From Dysidea avara (taxonomy: Eukaryota; Porifera; Demospongiae; Dictyoceratida; Dysideidae): 64,000 nucleotides of DNA. Position numbers and translations under genes: made by a program. Positions within the stretch are counted from its first letter, which is position 1. The number at the start of each line of letters is the position of its first letter. Of the stretch, positions 35,986 through 49,700 are shown piece after piece. The notes under the pieces were generated by a model, which worked only from the letters and a program-made list of their open reading frames with translations, searched no databases and was not told the DNA's origin. The stretch covers positions 25,184,672 through 25,248,671 of the forward strand of contig NC_089277.1 in NCBI RefSeq assembly GCF_963678975.1. The letters are read 5' to 3'.

Positions 35986-36654
35986 CAATAACACCTAGCT
36001 AACAGTCAAGGTTGAAGTGCCAATTTCCCTAATATTCATTCTTTGCAAGATACCCTGAAACAAGATTTACAGAAAATGACACCATGCAATGCCCACAGGA
36101 TTGACATCGTTGCAGATACTTTTGGTAAACCGTAATCATTGGGTAGTAGCATCGGCTAGTGGAAATGCTGATAGTGCTGATGTTATTCTATATGATTCTA
36201 AGTACTCTTTGCTCCATGAGCACACAAGATTACTGCTGTCGCAACTTGTGTTTACCAAGAACAAGTATTTTACCATTGGAATTGCTAATGTTAACAAACA
36301 ATCTGGAGACAATGATTGTGGACTGTTAGCAGCCGCTTATATTACCAGTATTGCCCATGGACAAGATCCATCATCAATTGTGTACAATCAAGGTTTGATG
36401 AGAGAACACTTATACTTACTTGCCTTGAGACTAAAAGAATGGCCCTATTTCCGACTATCAGGGAGAAAAGAGTGCTTCAATCAAAGATTGTGAAAACAGA
36501 AGTGTATTGTTACTGTAGGTCACCAAATGACAAGAAAAAGGAAATGGTGCGATGTGGCAAAATGACGTGTAAAGAATGGTTTCACTTTGAGTGCATAGGC
36601 ACTGATAACAATATTGTACCAGGACAAAAATGGTTTTGTAAAAACTATAAATGA
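35986..36654 (+). pseudogene. Ulp1-like cysteine protease plus PHD finger, frameshifted
   Basis: Three reading frames together read like one protein. 36020-36080: NFPNIHSLQDTLKQDLQ. 36089-36410: SLQILLVNRNHWVVAS...LYDSKYS...VNKQSGDNDCGLLAAAY, which is the C48 (Ulp1/SENP) core with catalytic His, Asp, Gln and Cys (H17, D36, Q71, C77 of the frame starting at 36089). 36420-36654: FPTIREKRVLQSK followed by a PHD-like finger YCYCRSP...MVRCG...EWFHFECI...WFCKNY, whose last Cys is replaced by Tyr. At least two frame changes (near 36090 and 36410) break it. Ulp1 enzymes cut SUMO-like proteins, but genes of this Ulp1-PHD type in invertebrates are often parts of DNA transposons (inference). An open frame at 35710-35895 (MSEAAVDLAQ...) may be its 5' end. 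Confidence 0.7.
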
Positions 36655-37465
36655 AAAGTGAAATCCTTACAGTTAATATGTTATGTTAGTGTACACATGG
36701 CATGATTACTTGTCATGCATGATCTTGATGTCGGTGTATAGATGCATATAGTGCATAGTTTTATTCTGAATCTCAGTCCAATTAGCCATCTCCATGGCAT
36801 GTACTAAAACTGGTGAGGTATATTTATATACATGATACATCTGCTACAAGAAATATTACACTTGTACATATATGTATAATACGAGCAGCTACAACTGCAA
36901 GTTGCCTAATGGCACTAGTGGCAGCCTATATATATATATAAGCTGGACATTCGGTAGTTAAATTTTGGTACCAGGAATCATCACACTGAGCCAGTATGAA
37001 GAGCTAGCTAGCTACTGAGTCCATGCTGCTTGATCAGTGTTGTCCAAGTTACGTAGCTACAATGCCAAATTTAAACTTATGATATTCACTAGCTGAAGAG
37101 AGAGAGAAACCATCATTATTATATGAGACACAAACATTTACACTAACATTAAGGAATCCTCAGTCACATGCGACCACCAGACAGGGTTGGTTAAAAACGC
37201 CTGGGTGGGCATGGCAAGGGAGTACAAAACATAAAGTAAGTATACATGCATGTACATTTAACTAACTAAAGAGTCAGTCTGGGGAGGCAGGAAACCACTC
37301 ACGACAATCCCTAGCCATAAATATTCTTTGAGATGCTGTAATGCACTTCGGCGAAGCAGAATCCAAAACTTCCCTTAGAGCTGCTTTTGACACTAATATA
37401 TCCTGGTGAACATATTTAGTCGCTAGAAAGCCGACCTCTGAGATTTGGCCGGGCTAAATTTGATT

Positions 37466-37690
37466 GAATCCTCGAATCTCGGGTGAATCTCACTGAATAT
37501 AAACTGAATCTCGGGTGAATCCCACTGAATCTCGAGTGAATCCCACTGAATCCCACTGAATCTCGAGTGAATCCCACTGAATCTCGAGTGAATCCCACTG
37601 AATCTTGGGTGAATCCCACCGAATCTGCATGAATCCCGGAGAATCTCGACTGAATCCCTCGGAATCCGGTGAATCCGTAAAGATTCTGAA
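37466..37690. repeat. About 21-bp tandem repeat (TGAATCTCGAGTGAATCCCA)
   Basis: Roughly ten imperfect units alternating TGAATCTCG(A/G)G and TGAATCCCAC. Open in several minus frames because the period is divisible by three (SRDSVGFTRDSVGF and DSLEIQWDSLEIQ), but each is a shadow of the repeat. It ends 70 bp before copy C exon 1 and so may sit in its promoter. Confidence 0.85.
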
Positions 37691-37761
37691 TCTCGTACGT
37701 GATTTTGCTGCGTTGCGGACCCCTCGCACCGAGCACCCATCACGTTCGTAATAGTATCATT

Positions 37762-40700
37762 ATGGGGAGTAAACGCTGTAGTCAAGATGAAAAGGATCGT
37801 CTTCTCCAGCCACTTTTAAGCAACACATCAGAGACAGACGTGAGTGACTACGGGTAAAGGCAAAGCCTGTATAACCGACCAATGCATCACATTATTATAC
37901 AAAAGTAAATCCTAAATCTAGTAAATAATTATCTAACAGCGATTTAAAAGTGTTGATTGAAGTACTTTCCATAACAGAGGTAGGTAAACTGTTACAATCA
38001 TTAATCGTTCTATTCATTTTTCGCTACACGTTAAACTGCTAGCCTAAAAAAAATACTTTATACCAGTCGGATTATCAATCCTTTTCCCTGCTTTCCCTCC
38101 TTATTTGTGAGGCATAGATTAGAGGGGCCGTAAAGCCTTATGGCCCTCTCAACAAGCCCAGTCTCATAATCTGAGCATAGATTGTAATCTATGATCTGAG
38201 TGATTCTGTCAGGACCGGGTGGGGTATATTGGCAAGTGGAATATAGTCTCCAAACTAATGTAGAGTTTTCTACAGGCACAGTAAGGATATTCACAGTCCA
38301 TTGCCCAGCCTGTTGAACTGAAAACACTCTATAATGTGTGCCATGCATTTTTTGGTGAGATTGATAGTGTTGTGTAGCCAGACCACACAAAAGTGAAAAA
38401 GTGGTCTGGCTATGCGAGACTAGGACAATTTTCAACAATTTTGTCTCAATTTCAGACTGTCATGAAAAGTTGAATTTTAAGCATGTGGACACAACAAGGA
38501 GCTAGCTATTACACTGGTGTATTTCGTACACACATTGGAAGGTTAAGTCTGACATAAGTGGAGCCCATGCATCCAATTATGCTAGTAGAAGATATACCTT
38601 TTTTCTGTGATGATAAGGTCCTGTGAATTATTACATGTGTAATAGTACTCATAATAAAAATCAAAAACTAATTAACAACCAGTGTTGGGAGTAACACGTT
38701 ACGTAATATTATTACTTTTGTGGTATCTAAGTAATATAACGAAATACGCTATAAAAACAGGTAATATAACTCAAGTTACTTTACTTACAAATGTAACGCG
38801 TTACCTAAGTAATATAATTACTGTAACGAATCTAATATTATGTAATATTATTATTACAAGTAACGAAGTTACTAATCTCGTTAGTAATCCACTGAGTAGC
38901 GCCAAGCCACAATGAAGTAATGAAGCCTACTGAATGAAGCTTATTCACCAGCTTCTTACTTATAACTAAGATTTGCACATTGTCCAACAACGTAATCATG
39001 TCACGTGATAAGGTGGTAGTTTCACATGTGACAGTTTAAGGCTGTGGACACAAAGTAATATAATATGTAATATTATTATAGTTACTTTATTTTATGGGTA
39101 ATATGTAACTGTAACTAAATAGTTCAGTTGCAAGTAATATGTAATATGTAACTAGTTACATTTTAAAAGTAACTTGCCCAACACTGTTAACAACATACAG
39201 AAATTATTTTTATGCTAATCAATATAATGTTCAATCAGAGGTCAAATAGTCTATGAATATACCTTGAGCCTTTTGCCATAAATTAACTATATACTCCAGT
39301 AATGGTTTAACTATACCACAACAAAGGTTTGCTGCAAACAAGTAATGGTAGTATATTTCTATAAACTATAGATGTTATCTGCTACATTGCTTTTCGTATG
39401 TATGTAGCTATGCATATTGCATAGCAAGAAGTATTGATGATCCAAAAGTTACATGCATATACACTGTGTACACGAGATACATGTATGTATGCTATGCACA
39501 TAAGGATCTGGGAAAACCGGTCTTTTTGCCCATGTCAGTAGATTTGATTTTTCATCAAGAACACAAAGCTACATTAATAAACTGTCTAATTTCAAAATCA
39601 GCTAGATTTGAGTAGTCTGCTTTTGCTGGCTGCTTTTGCCAAGGCCAGTGGCTATCCATACATGTGGTGTGACGCCTTAATGGAGCTCTGGTCAGCCTGG
39701 AGATGGCTGCATGTGGCTGTACAGCTCTGTGGCATTGAATAAAGACCTGTGATGTAAATTTCCTTTCATTTAGCCAGTTTTGAGACCTGAATGGCACATA
39801 ACTTGGCCTAATTCATCCCTACGCCTTCCTTCTCAATATTTTAAACAGCTCCTTCCAGGCCCCCGCCTCCCCTTTTGGAGCTTGCCTGATACAATCAGCC
39901 TCAGTTTAAAAACTATCTAAAATGGTGGCAGGAAACTTAGCTGTTGGCTACTTGCAAAATGGATGCTCTGGAAGGTAATGGAATTGGTGTAAAACGTGTG
40001 AACATTTGGTACACATAGCTTCAACCATTAGCAAGCTACAGCACTTTAAAACAGGCATTTCTTGATGCTTGTTAATAGAGCAATAAGACTGGTTTTCCCA
40101 GACTGGGACACATTCAAATCATTAAATAATCTGTCAGTCTCACAAGTTACTGCATTTGCAGCATTATACAGAGCTTAAACCTGGAGCCAGTGAAAGCCAG
40201 TCAAGAGATAAACCAAAGGTATCAACGTGACTGTGTAACATGTATATATGTACAAGTCATTTGTGGTCTCTGTAGTCTATTCATGCAATTAATAATTAGT
40301 ACTTAATTTTTATTTTTTCATAATTGTGTATCAAACGGTATGGTCGTACCGTTTAAGTAGGGATCGTGGTGAATGTTTCGTGTGCCGCCCAAAATTCCGT
40401 GTTTAAAAATCATCCTGCAGACATTTTACGCAGCGAAAATCGCTTTTACGGAATAGTACTAGTCCATATGATACATAAAACAGCATTAAATACAACAAAA
40501 CACTTACAGGTGGCCGGATATAAAATTTTAAAAAATTACCAAAAACCTTAATTTTAGCCTTACTGCCTTGCCTCACTCACTGCCTCACTCACTGCCTGAC
40601 CACAGTCGCAAGCCTAGAGCTCAAACGAAGTAATGTATGGTCACCATTTTACGCCACAACAACAACTCACCAGTGGGATGTGCTTTTTGGGGTTCCGACG

Positions 40701-43700
40701 AGTGTACGCCCTGTGCACCTTGAATTTCCTTTTATCTTCAATCAGGTTGGTCATCTTCTTCAAGCATCGAAACCATACCGAGGCATTAATTTTCCGTATC
40801 AGCACTTTTCTGTAGACACCACAAAATTATTTCAGAAAGTGCTTATGCTGCTGAAAGAGCGGGGCACTTATAATTTCAAGTATTGCACGTGAAACATTAG
40901 TTGTCACTTCGACTTTTGCCAAAGCCTGGACTGCCATCAACGAAGAGACTTCAGACGGACTGATACTTGACGGCTTGTTCCTCTGAACACACTGACTCAG
41001 CCACTCGGTGCCAGACAGCGAGATCAGTGAGTGATTCATGTGATTGGATAGTACTTTGTATTATACTTCATCCTATTAGTCGAGACTAAGTTCCAGACAA
41101 CTGAAAGGGCCTGTTCGTTCGAACAACTTTCGGCCGGGGTGAATAGAACATGGACTATCGCACTGAGAATGCAGGTCATAGATCTGAATGCCACTGCTAC
41201 TACGATCAAGCATAGTAAGCTATGCACGCTACTACGGGCCTATATGCTTCCAATTTTGGCACAGTACGTACTTTAATAAGCTGTAACTAGCTAGCTGTGC
41301 TACAACATAAAATTAAACAAACTATTATTTTTAAAAATTGTTAATTTAAAAATGAAGTAGGGATCTATGCAATAAAAAGTAGTGAAACAAGAGATGAATG
41401 ATGGTGTTACAGCATAACTCGATGGGAAAGTCCCTACTTTGTGGCACATTAGCTATAATTTTGCTCAATGCCAAAGTACGGACTTTCCCATCGAGCTATG
41501 CTGTAACACCATCATTCATCTCTTGTTTCACTACTTTTTATTGCATAGATCCCTACTTCATTTTTAAATTAACAATTTTAAAAAATACTAGTATATGCAT
41601 ATTCATGTGATAATATTTTATTACTTCTTGTGGTTTAGCGGAAGTGTTGGGTCACAGTCTGCTGGTGGGTGATATTTGTAATAGCATCACCACTGATTTT
41701 ATGTGAGGCAAACCAACTGTTATCTGGTCACATGGTTTATAAAATGGTTCACAATAGTCTGGCCAACATCAACAGTTGTACTGACATTCTTCATCATCTA
41801 CAAGTATTGCTGTAAACACAAACCACCTGATGATCACCCCCCTGAGGAGTAAGTTCAATGTACATGATTTGTGATCTCAGCAAAAACCCGACTAGTTCAC
41901 ACACACACTGAGAAAGACAAGTTTTTTAAAAAAGAATTTGTAGCATACTTCAAAGAAAAAAATATACAAGTTTTTATCTAGCCATTACTCAGAAAAGGTA
42001 GACTCAAATCGATTACAACTATACACCATTGTATTTTCCTGCTCATAAATAGTTTGAAAATCTTTGTTTCATTTTGTAGTCCCATTGGTATGTGTGTCAT
42101 GTGCATTTGTTTATGATGCGGTAAAAGTAAATAAGATCGTTACCATTTCTTCAACTAAACCACCTTCATACCTATATGTATAAGTGACTGCAGGGATTAC
42201 ACTATTTGTTGATGGATTTGCTAATCCATGGTGAACATTTTAAGCCAAATTCCAATGTTGTAAACTAATGGTAACGGAAGTTTTGGCTGCAAATGTAAGT
42301 GCCTGTAGTTTATTTTTAGTATGGTCACTGTACAAATCAATTGTCTGGCTCTTTCTGCTGTCCATAGCACTATAAAATTCCAAAACTACTAACCACAGAA
42401 TGATGAAACTTTGGAGATCCATTCCTTGGACACTGCAGAAAATGCAGAGAAATTTTTAAACAATTAGGAAGTTGTGCAAACAAGTCGGGTTTTTGCTGAG
42501 ATGGTCACATATGTAAGCATGATAATGTAGCAATACTGTCAATGACTTCAAAATATACATATGTGTAATACAGTACTTATCATTTGACTTCAAAGATATA
42601 TTAAAGTCTTATCAATGATACATGACTGGATCTGCAAAAAGGGGTCTTATAGCCTTTCCAATTGCATGTACTTGGCAATCCATAACTTGACTTGTGTGTA
42701 TAGTACCAGCCTGAAATTTGGTCATGACTCGTCAAACTTGGAAATTTGGAAAGGCTATAAGACCCCTATTCGCAGATCTGGTAATACACCTTGGTGTCAT
42801 TCACTGCTATACAGCACATAAGTTTGGATCAATTTGTGACTGGATTGGCATATTCACTGTTTTCTGGTAAACACAGCCAAACGAATGCTCATCTGAAGTT
42901 TTAGCCCCAGCAGCTAAGACCTTTCAGTGCTACATACAAGGTTACTAAGTGGCAACAATAGAAAGATTGATTTGGGTTCTACGTATCACATTTACATTGT
43001 GGGAATTATCACGTGTATTGCACTTGCCTTCTTTGATTCTAAAACAGCACACTTAAATCACAATTCAATCTTCATAGAACAATTATTAGTGTTTCTTGGC
43101 TTGTCACTCTTGGTTTCTTTTATTGGGCAAAGGGCTGGCATTGACAACCTGGGTGCCTCATTCCATAGCAGGAAGCTGTCCATCCATACATCACATGACA
43201 GCCATCTGGATGAGATTTTGAGTAAAAATCACTCTTACCCACTCATCAGGTCAAGGTACTGAGCAAACTCTCTCACTCCACATCGTGCAATTTTTGAATA
43301 GTGATTGATCTCATGATTTTCCACCAGTATAATTATTCCGTTCACTTCATCACATACTCTTCCAGATAAGCCAGTATGGTATACTGCAGATAAGCCAGTA
43401 TGGTATACTGCAGATAAGCCAGTATGGTATACTGCAGATAAGCCAGTATGTTATACTGCAGATAAGCCAGTATGGTATACTGCAGATAAGCCAGTATGGT
43501 ATACTGCAGATAAGCCAGTATGGTATACTGCAGATAAGCCAGTATGGTATACTGCAGATAAGCCAGTATGGTATACTGCAGATAAGCCAGTATGGTATAC
43601 TGCAGATAAGCCAGTATGGTATACTGCAGATAAGCCAGTATGGTATACTGCAGATAAGCCAGTATGGTATACTGCAGATAAGCCAGTATGGTGTACTACA

Positions 43701-46700
43701 TTTTTGTAGCTGTGTAGCCTATTTATTGTTAGTAGCTGTGTGAATTCACTGTATAGTTAGCTGCCTAATCGTAAATAATAAATATGCTATTCTTTAAGGG
43801 AACCACGTGGCGGGGCTCCCTGTGAAATTTGAATAATCTCGGGGAGTCATTGTTAGTTTTACTTGCTTTTAGCATCAATTTTAAGGCATTTTCAAGCCTT
43901 TAAAGTACAAAAATTCTGCAGCTTCTGGGGGTTGCACCCCAAGACTCCCTAGAACTTCTAATTACTAGCTAACTATGAAGCCATATAGCAAGTGTCTCCT
44001 GATATGTCAGGTGTGCTATTACTTACCTAGTATAGTATAGGAAGTCTGAAGAACAACAAAGTATAGGCTAGAGTATATTTATATGGCTACGTAGCTAGCA
44101 GTGAAATATCACTAAATCCGAGTATCTAATTTTCAAAAATTTCCTTGGAGTAAGGGGGCATGCCCTCAGACCCCCCTAGAATGCTCATACTTTGCACTTC
44201 GCAGAGTGTGCTTCACATACTGGAGCAACTCCTCTCTCGAGCAACACCTTGAATATAGTAGCAATTTCAACATATACAATGGCCTGACCAACTCACTTTT
44301 CCTTCCTCTGGCCCTGTCTTATACATCCCAGACGAAATTTGTTCAATTCAATCCCTGCACATGCAGCACACTTCAAGGTGTACTTATTCATCTCTCCCAC
44401 AGTAGGCATTACAGTCATTGTTCTATTTAAAGCATCTCACTATTCTATTAAATCATCTCAAATTTTCCCAGAAGGCACTAAGATTGTGTATAAGCTCACT
44501 ACAGTATATTGCATTACAATAATGATATTTGTAAATACATTCTGGTTTTAACGCACAACAGGTCACCATCCCAACCCTCAACACCTTCTGATGATGGTAA
44601 GCATTTAGGAAAAGAGGATGGTCCACCTGTAAAGGTAACTGTATCTGTGTATGATGTACCATGATAAACTTGTTCTGGTTATCAAGGTAATCTTGCTGCA
44701 CACATAAGGTACTATATATTTATTCTTTAGAAAATGAAAAATCTGGGAAACACATGTTACGTAAACTCAATGTTGCAGGTATGTATATGCATCAGTGTTC
44801 AATCAGGCTCAGCATTTACTGTAGCATATGAGACTGTATATTGAATATCATAAATTTATGGTGTCTTCTGGTCCTGTTTGACGGACGGTACATGAAACAT
44901 GTCATCTCATGATGAAAAATGACATAGAAAAGTGTAGGGCTTGAAATAACCATGTGAGGTGTTATACTATCGTATGTCACAAAGTAAACCTCATTGTTTG
45001 TACTATGAATCATAAATATTGTTATAATTGGTACCTGCTATGGCCAATCATTAAACGCTCAGTTGAGTGACACAGCAACCTTCTAAACACCATAAATTGG
45101 TCCATTTTGGGTGTGTGAGTTAATGTGTCCCTGTAGAACTTTCAGTTAACTGTTTAAAGGCACAGCAAGAAGTCTTGTCCTCAGATTCTAATACCACTAT
45201 GTAGCACTCAATTGAGGTACTGATCATGTATGCCAAGTATGAATGATGTCACAAGCCATACAGTGACAACACACAATAAGTGATGATCCAAAAGGTGTGT
45301 GGCTTACAGTCCCTTCCACTAATAGCTTTGTATATTGCCACATACATGAAAAGGTTTTAATACATAAGGTTGAAAGTGTTTACATACGTAGGTCCTTGAT
45401 AGTATTGCAAGTATTGACTGTTTTATTAGAGTGTTTTGTTGACTATTGAATGTTCTATTAGGGTATAGTAATAAATGGGTATTGTTTGTATCACCAATGT
45501 AAGTCAATGGTACAAAGCATTGTTGGTTGAGATGTTTAGAAACTGGTTCCTTATGTAACTGCTGTGAAAAAATACCAGTAAAAATATACAACCAAATAAA
45601 GTGAAAAAATAATACAACATTTATTAATTGGATTGTATGCTCTGTTAATGTTACAGAGTGTTAATCAAACTTCTGAGCTACATCTCATGTTCAGCAACTG
45701 GAGAATACAAACTTACATTATTACAATTCCCAATGTGGTGAGTACACGTAATTCTCTTTGTTTTTTTTGTTCAGGACATGGTGTTCAACATTTAGAATCA
45801 TGTAGATTAATTTCTGTATGTATATCCGACATTCAAGATACCGAATACTTATAAGTAATAAATATGTGGCCCACTGAGTGAAACCCTGACTTGTTTGTAT
45901 TTTCCTCGAATTCCATTTTATGACTTTTTTGTTGTCTAGAAGATAAAACCAATGGGCTGTTAAACTTTCAGCTTTATCTGGTAAGTGTGATAGACAACAA
46001 GAAGAGCAAAACAATTGATTTGTACAGTGCCTATACGGGAAAAACTACAGGCACTTGTTTAATTGATCATAAGGCTTGAGTGCAACAGGCTATAGGGTTG
46101 GGAGTTAAGGCATTCTGTTCACCATGAACTGGGGCATTCATCAGGGTATAGTTTTGGCCTAAATACACCCACGCTATTAAGCAAAAAGGTTGTTCAAACT
46201 TAGAACCGGTGACGGTAAAGTAACGTTTTACCACAATGTAACCAAACACACATATCTTCATGGTGCAGAAATGAAAACAAAGATATTCTTACTCTCCATG
46301 AATGGGCGAATTCATTGGTAGAATATTAGATATTTCAATTTGAGTCTTCACTGATTACTGAAGTAAATGAATCATGTGTAAAATTATTTATACAGCACGC
46401 ATCTTTTACTCAATGTATTTCAGTGGAATTGATCTCAAAAACAGAATTATACAAACAAGTCGGGTTTTCGCTCAGCGGGTCACATATACGTAACTTGTTC
46501 TGCACATTGTGTTGCTAGCTAGAGGTGTACTGATAATCGGATTGGCTAAAATATCGGCCATCGATATGGTAATTTTTACCAATATCGGTATCGGGTGCAG
46601 GACAGCAGGAGGACCGATATCGCTACCGATTTTTATACAGTAGCAATAGTCTGTACATAAACGGATTATTTCTACATTATCCATGTGGCTCTTTAGTGCC

Positions 46701-49700
46701 AGTGGCCTATTGTTCACTCTGAAACAAGGGCTATGCTACGAGAAACCATATAAATACACGTGATTCTAGTGTTTGTTACTGGAAAGCTTATCGCAGTCTT
46801 TACAAATGAAGCAGTTATAGAGTACCTTGTAATAAAAAGAAGGGTCACAGATAACCAAGGAAATTTGCTGTACCAGCTTCTCACAAGCCATTGTAATGCA
46901 GAAATATCCGTTTAAAGCTTCATGGGAGTATACATAAAAATGTTTGTGGGTGCCTAATTGTCTGGATTGCACAATAGAAACCCAAGCTGGATATCACCAC
47001 AGGCAGAGTACACCAATGAATACATGCACATGTTGTTGTAGGGTAGGTAAATGTACACTTTTAACTATAATGCAAATATCGGATCAACTATCTGTTATCG
47101 GCTTCTTTTGGTGGCATCAATATCGGATATCGGGACATGCAAAAAACCCATATCGGTACACCTCTATTGCTAGCTACACACAATATACTCTACATGCCAT
47201 AGAAGCTATAGGATATTATCAAGGTCAATCTTGTTTATGTGTACCCACACATGCTTTGAGGTTTTGTAAGGACATTTATACACCTGTCTGTAGGGTTATC
47301 CATGTTGGCAAATACAACCATTAGCCAAGCCTTATGACCTAAAACAGCATATATCTTTTATAAGTATGTATCAATATGTATACGGCCATACTATCAAGAT
47401 TTTTATTGCACACATTTCTATCTAAAACAGTTGCCCTACATTTTAATACATGTATCTACTACTTACCTACTATAGGAAACAGTGGAAGTGGTAGTGTCAG
47501 ATACATTTGGACCATTAACACAAGAATTGTTTGAATTTTTTGGTCAAATCCACTTGGAGAACCATCCAGTGGTTGCTGCATATGGAATAGTGAGAGAACT
47601 GAGAAAGAGGTAAAAACACTTGGCTATGACAGTGACACACTATATGGTTATGTTTAACAAAAATATATATCACAAGGCTGACGTATATGGGCTGGCCGTG
47701 TTCTGGCTTGGGCCAGACCACTTCTTGGATACACACTATCACTCACGATACTCTAGACATCATCTCTGAACTTGTTCTTTACCTGACCAAAGTTTCCATT
47801 GGTCCTGCATCTAGGCAGTAGGCAGCCACCCATTATAAGTATTTACATCAGTGAATGCTCTATTAAAGTATTTCACTTCAAATAGTGACTGATCTATTAG
47901 AGCTAAGGAGCTATGTACAATGCATTTGAGTGCTTTATTGCAGTTTGCATTTTCTACCAATTTTTCTTTAGAGAGTATCAATCTATTTTCAAGTAATTAA
48001 GCTCCATGGTTTGAAATATCTACCTAATATGCTAGCGTTATGCTGGCATAGCACTATAGCCTATTATGCTTTCTATTATGCTTTCTATTATGCTGGCATA
48101 TTTGATACAGGTCTAGCTCCTTGGAGTAATTGCACTGCACTACCATATGTATCATCATTCACTTTCATGATCAATAGCAGTAGTAATGATCTCTGTGTAT
48201 ATTAGAAATCCACGGTTTGGACGAGGAACAGAAGAAGATAGTCATGAAGCATTGAGGTGTCTATTGGATGGCCTAAAAATGGAAGAAATTGATGTAAGTA
48301 TTTTTATGTACAATACAGACCCTGCTCTTATGGTTTATCTGCAGCCTGAAATTGAAGTGATCATTTAATTATTTAGATTGTAATTGTATTTTCTATTGGA
48401 GTAGTTGTATCACCATTAATTATCATACAGTATGATAGTAGGGACCACAAAGGAGTAGGCGTGGCCCACAAAATAACATTACCCAAAACCAGTCGTAATT
48501 TTCCCTGACGATGATGAGGCAATATTGGTTAGGTAAAACTATGCCCAAACAAGCTTTCAGATCAACTCGAAATGCTTTAGTTATTACGGAATTTTTAAAA
48601 TAATTTATTTAATGGAATTTTCTACTGACTACCTGACTGACTGACTGACTGACTGATGTCTTCAGACAAGCGTAACTTGATAACGGCTAAGGCTACGGAC
48701 TTGATTTTTTCACTGTTTGACGTCGCTTCGGCCTGACAGGTGCCTTTTGGCATACCGCAGTACGTACAATGCATTCTTCATGGACTTACCTAGGTCTTTC
48801 AAAGCTGTAAAATGCTATAGCATATCATCATAGCAGCAAGGCACTCATAGATTTGTGGCTTACCCATCTTACTTGGATTGGATTGTGTATCTCGAGTACC
48901 TGAATCGCTTCAATTTTTAGTGATCGAACCAACATTAAATGTTATGATAAAAAACTAACAGGCATCACTTGCCATTGTGCTGGAACCCATGCAAGATTTT
49001 AACATCACAAACAGGGCTTGTTGAAAGTGGAAAGAAAGACAACACACATCTGTCATAGAATAAACTGGTAGGGTGATCAATCGTACTGTCTGAGTGTTGT
49101 TGTTTTCATAACATTCCTTATACAGTATAGCTGTACTGTAGGTTCCCAAATGTATTGTATCAGTCTTCTACATTACCGTATTGTATGGGCAAATGCAGTA
49201 CAGTTATGTGGATAATTGGCCATACAGTATCTGTATGGAAAATACAGTACACATCGACACTTGACCCCTTCCATGCTAATAAGTACAATATATGGTTGTA
49301 CACACTTTTCATATCAAGCTTTCAAAAATGATATAATATTATGTACAATGTGCTACCTTTCTTGTCATAGGAAGCCACAAATTTGTGTGTGGTTACTGAA
49401 TGACTTTGTAAGATTATCGCGGGCTTAACAGCTACCACCTTAACATTTTTTCTGTGCTTAGCACCCCTTTTCACAAGTAGCACAGTCATTATTAACTTTC
49501 TGACTTTACCAGTCTCATTTGTAGTAAGATTTTATATTTACTCTATGCGGCCGTGTGCATGAAAACCATGTACTGTAAGAAGGCTTGTGATCACATACTG
49601 CACTCTACCTGAGGTGGGGACTATCCACTATTTGTAACTTGTGTAATATAGTACAAAGACAGTTTTTATAGGGTTGAAAGTTAAGTCTTCATGAAGCTAC

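Larger units (their letters stand above)
35392..37736. repeat. Inverted 18-mer and GAATCTCG repeats bracketing the Ulp1/PHD remnant
   Basis: CGAGGGGTCCGCAACGCA at 35401-35418 occurs as its exact reverse complement at 37709-37726. The flanking words GCACCGAGC and CTGAATCTCGTAC occur at both ends in direct orientation, so the central 18 bp is flipped relative to its flanks. The right end carries a tandem block (37466-37690) of TGAATCTCGAGTGAATCCCA units of about 21 bp. This could be the termini of an element that carried the Ulp1/PHD gene. Confidence 0.55.

Noticed and set aside
37416..37785. Three overlapping minus-strand open frames of about 80-120 codons
   Set aside because: All are readings of the GAATCTCG/GAATCCCAC tandem repeat; no splice context or start support.
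40633..40892. Two overlapping open frames of 60-70 codons
   Set aside because: Within a dispersed repeat whose other copy (53340-53925) does not keep either frame.
43364..43699. CRISPR-like regular repeat
   Set aside because: The 24-bp units are directly contiguous with no variable spacers, in a eukaryotic intron: a plain tandem satellite.
45180..45640. Possible extra USP exon between 44778 and 45657
   Set aside because: Exon phases of copy C close without it (phase 0 to phase 0) and no spliceable open stretch fits.
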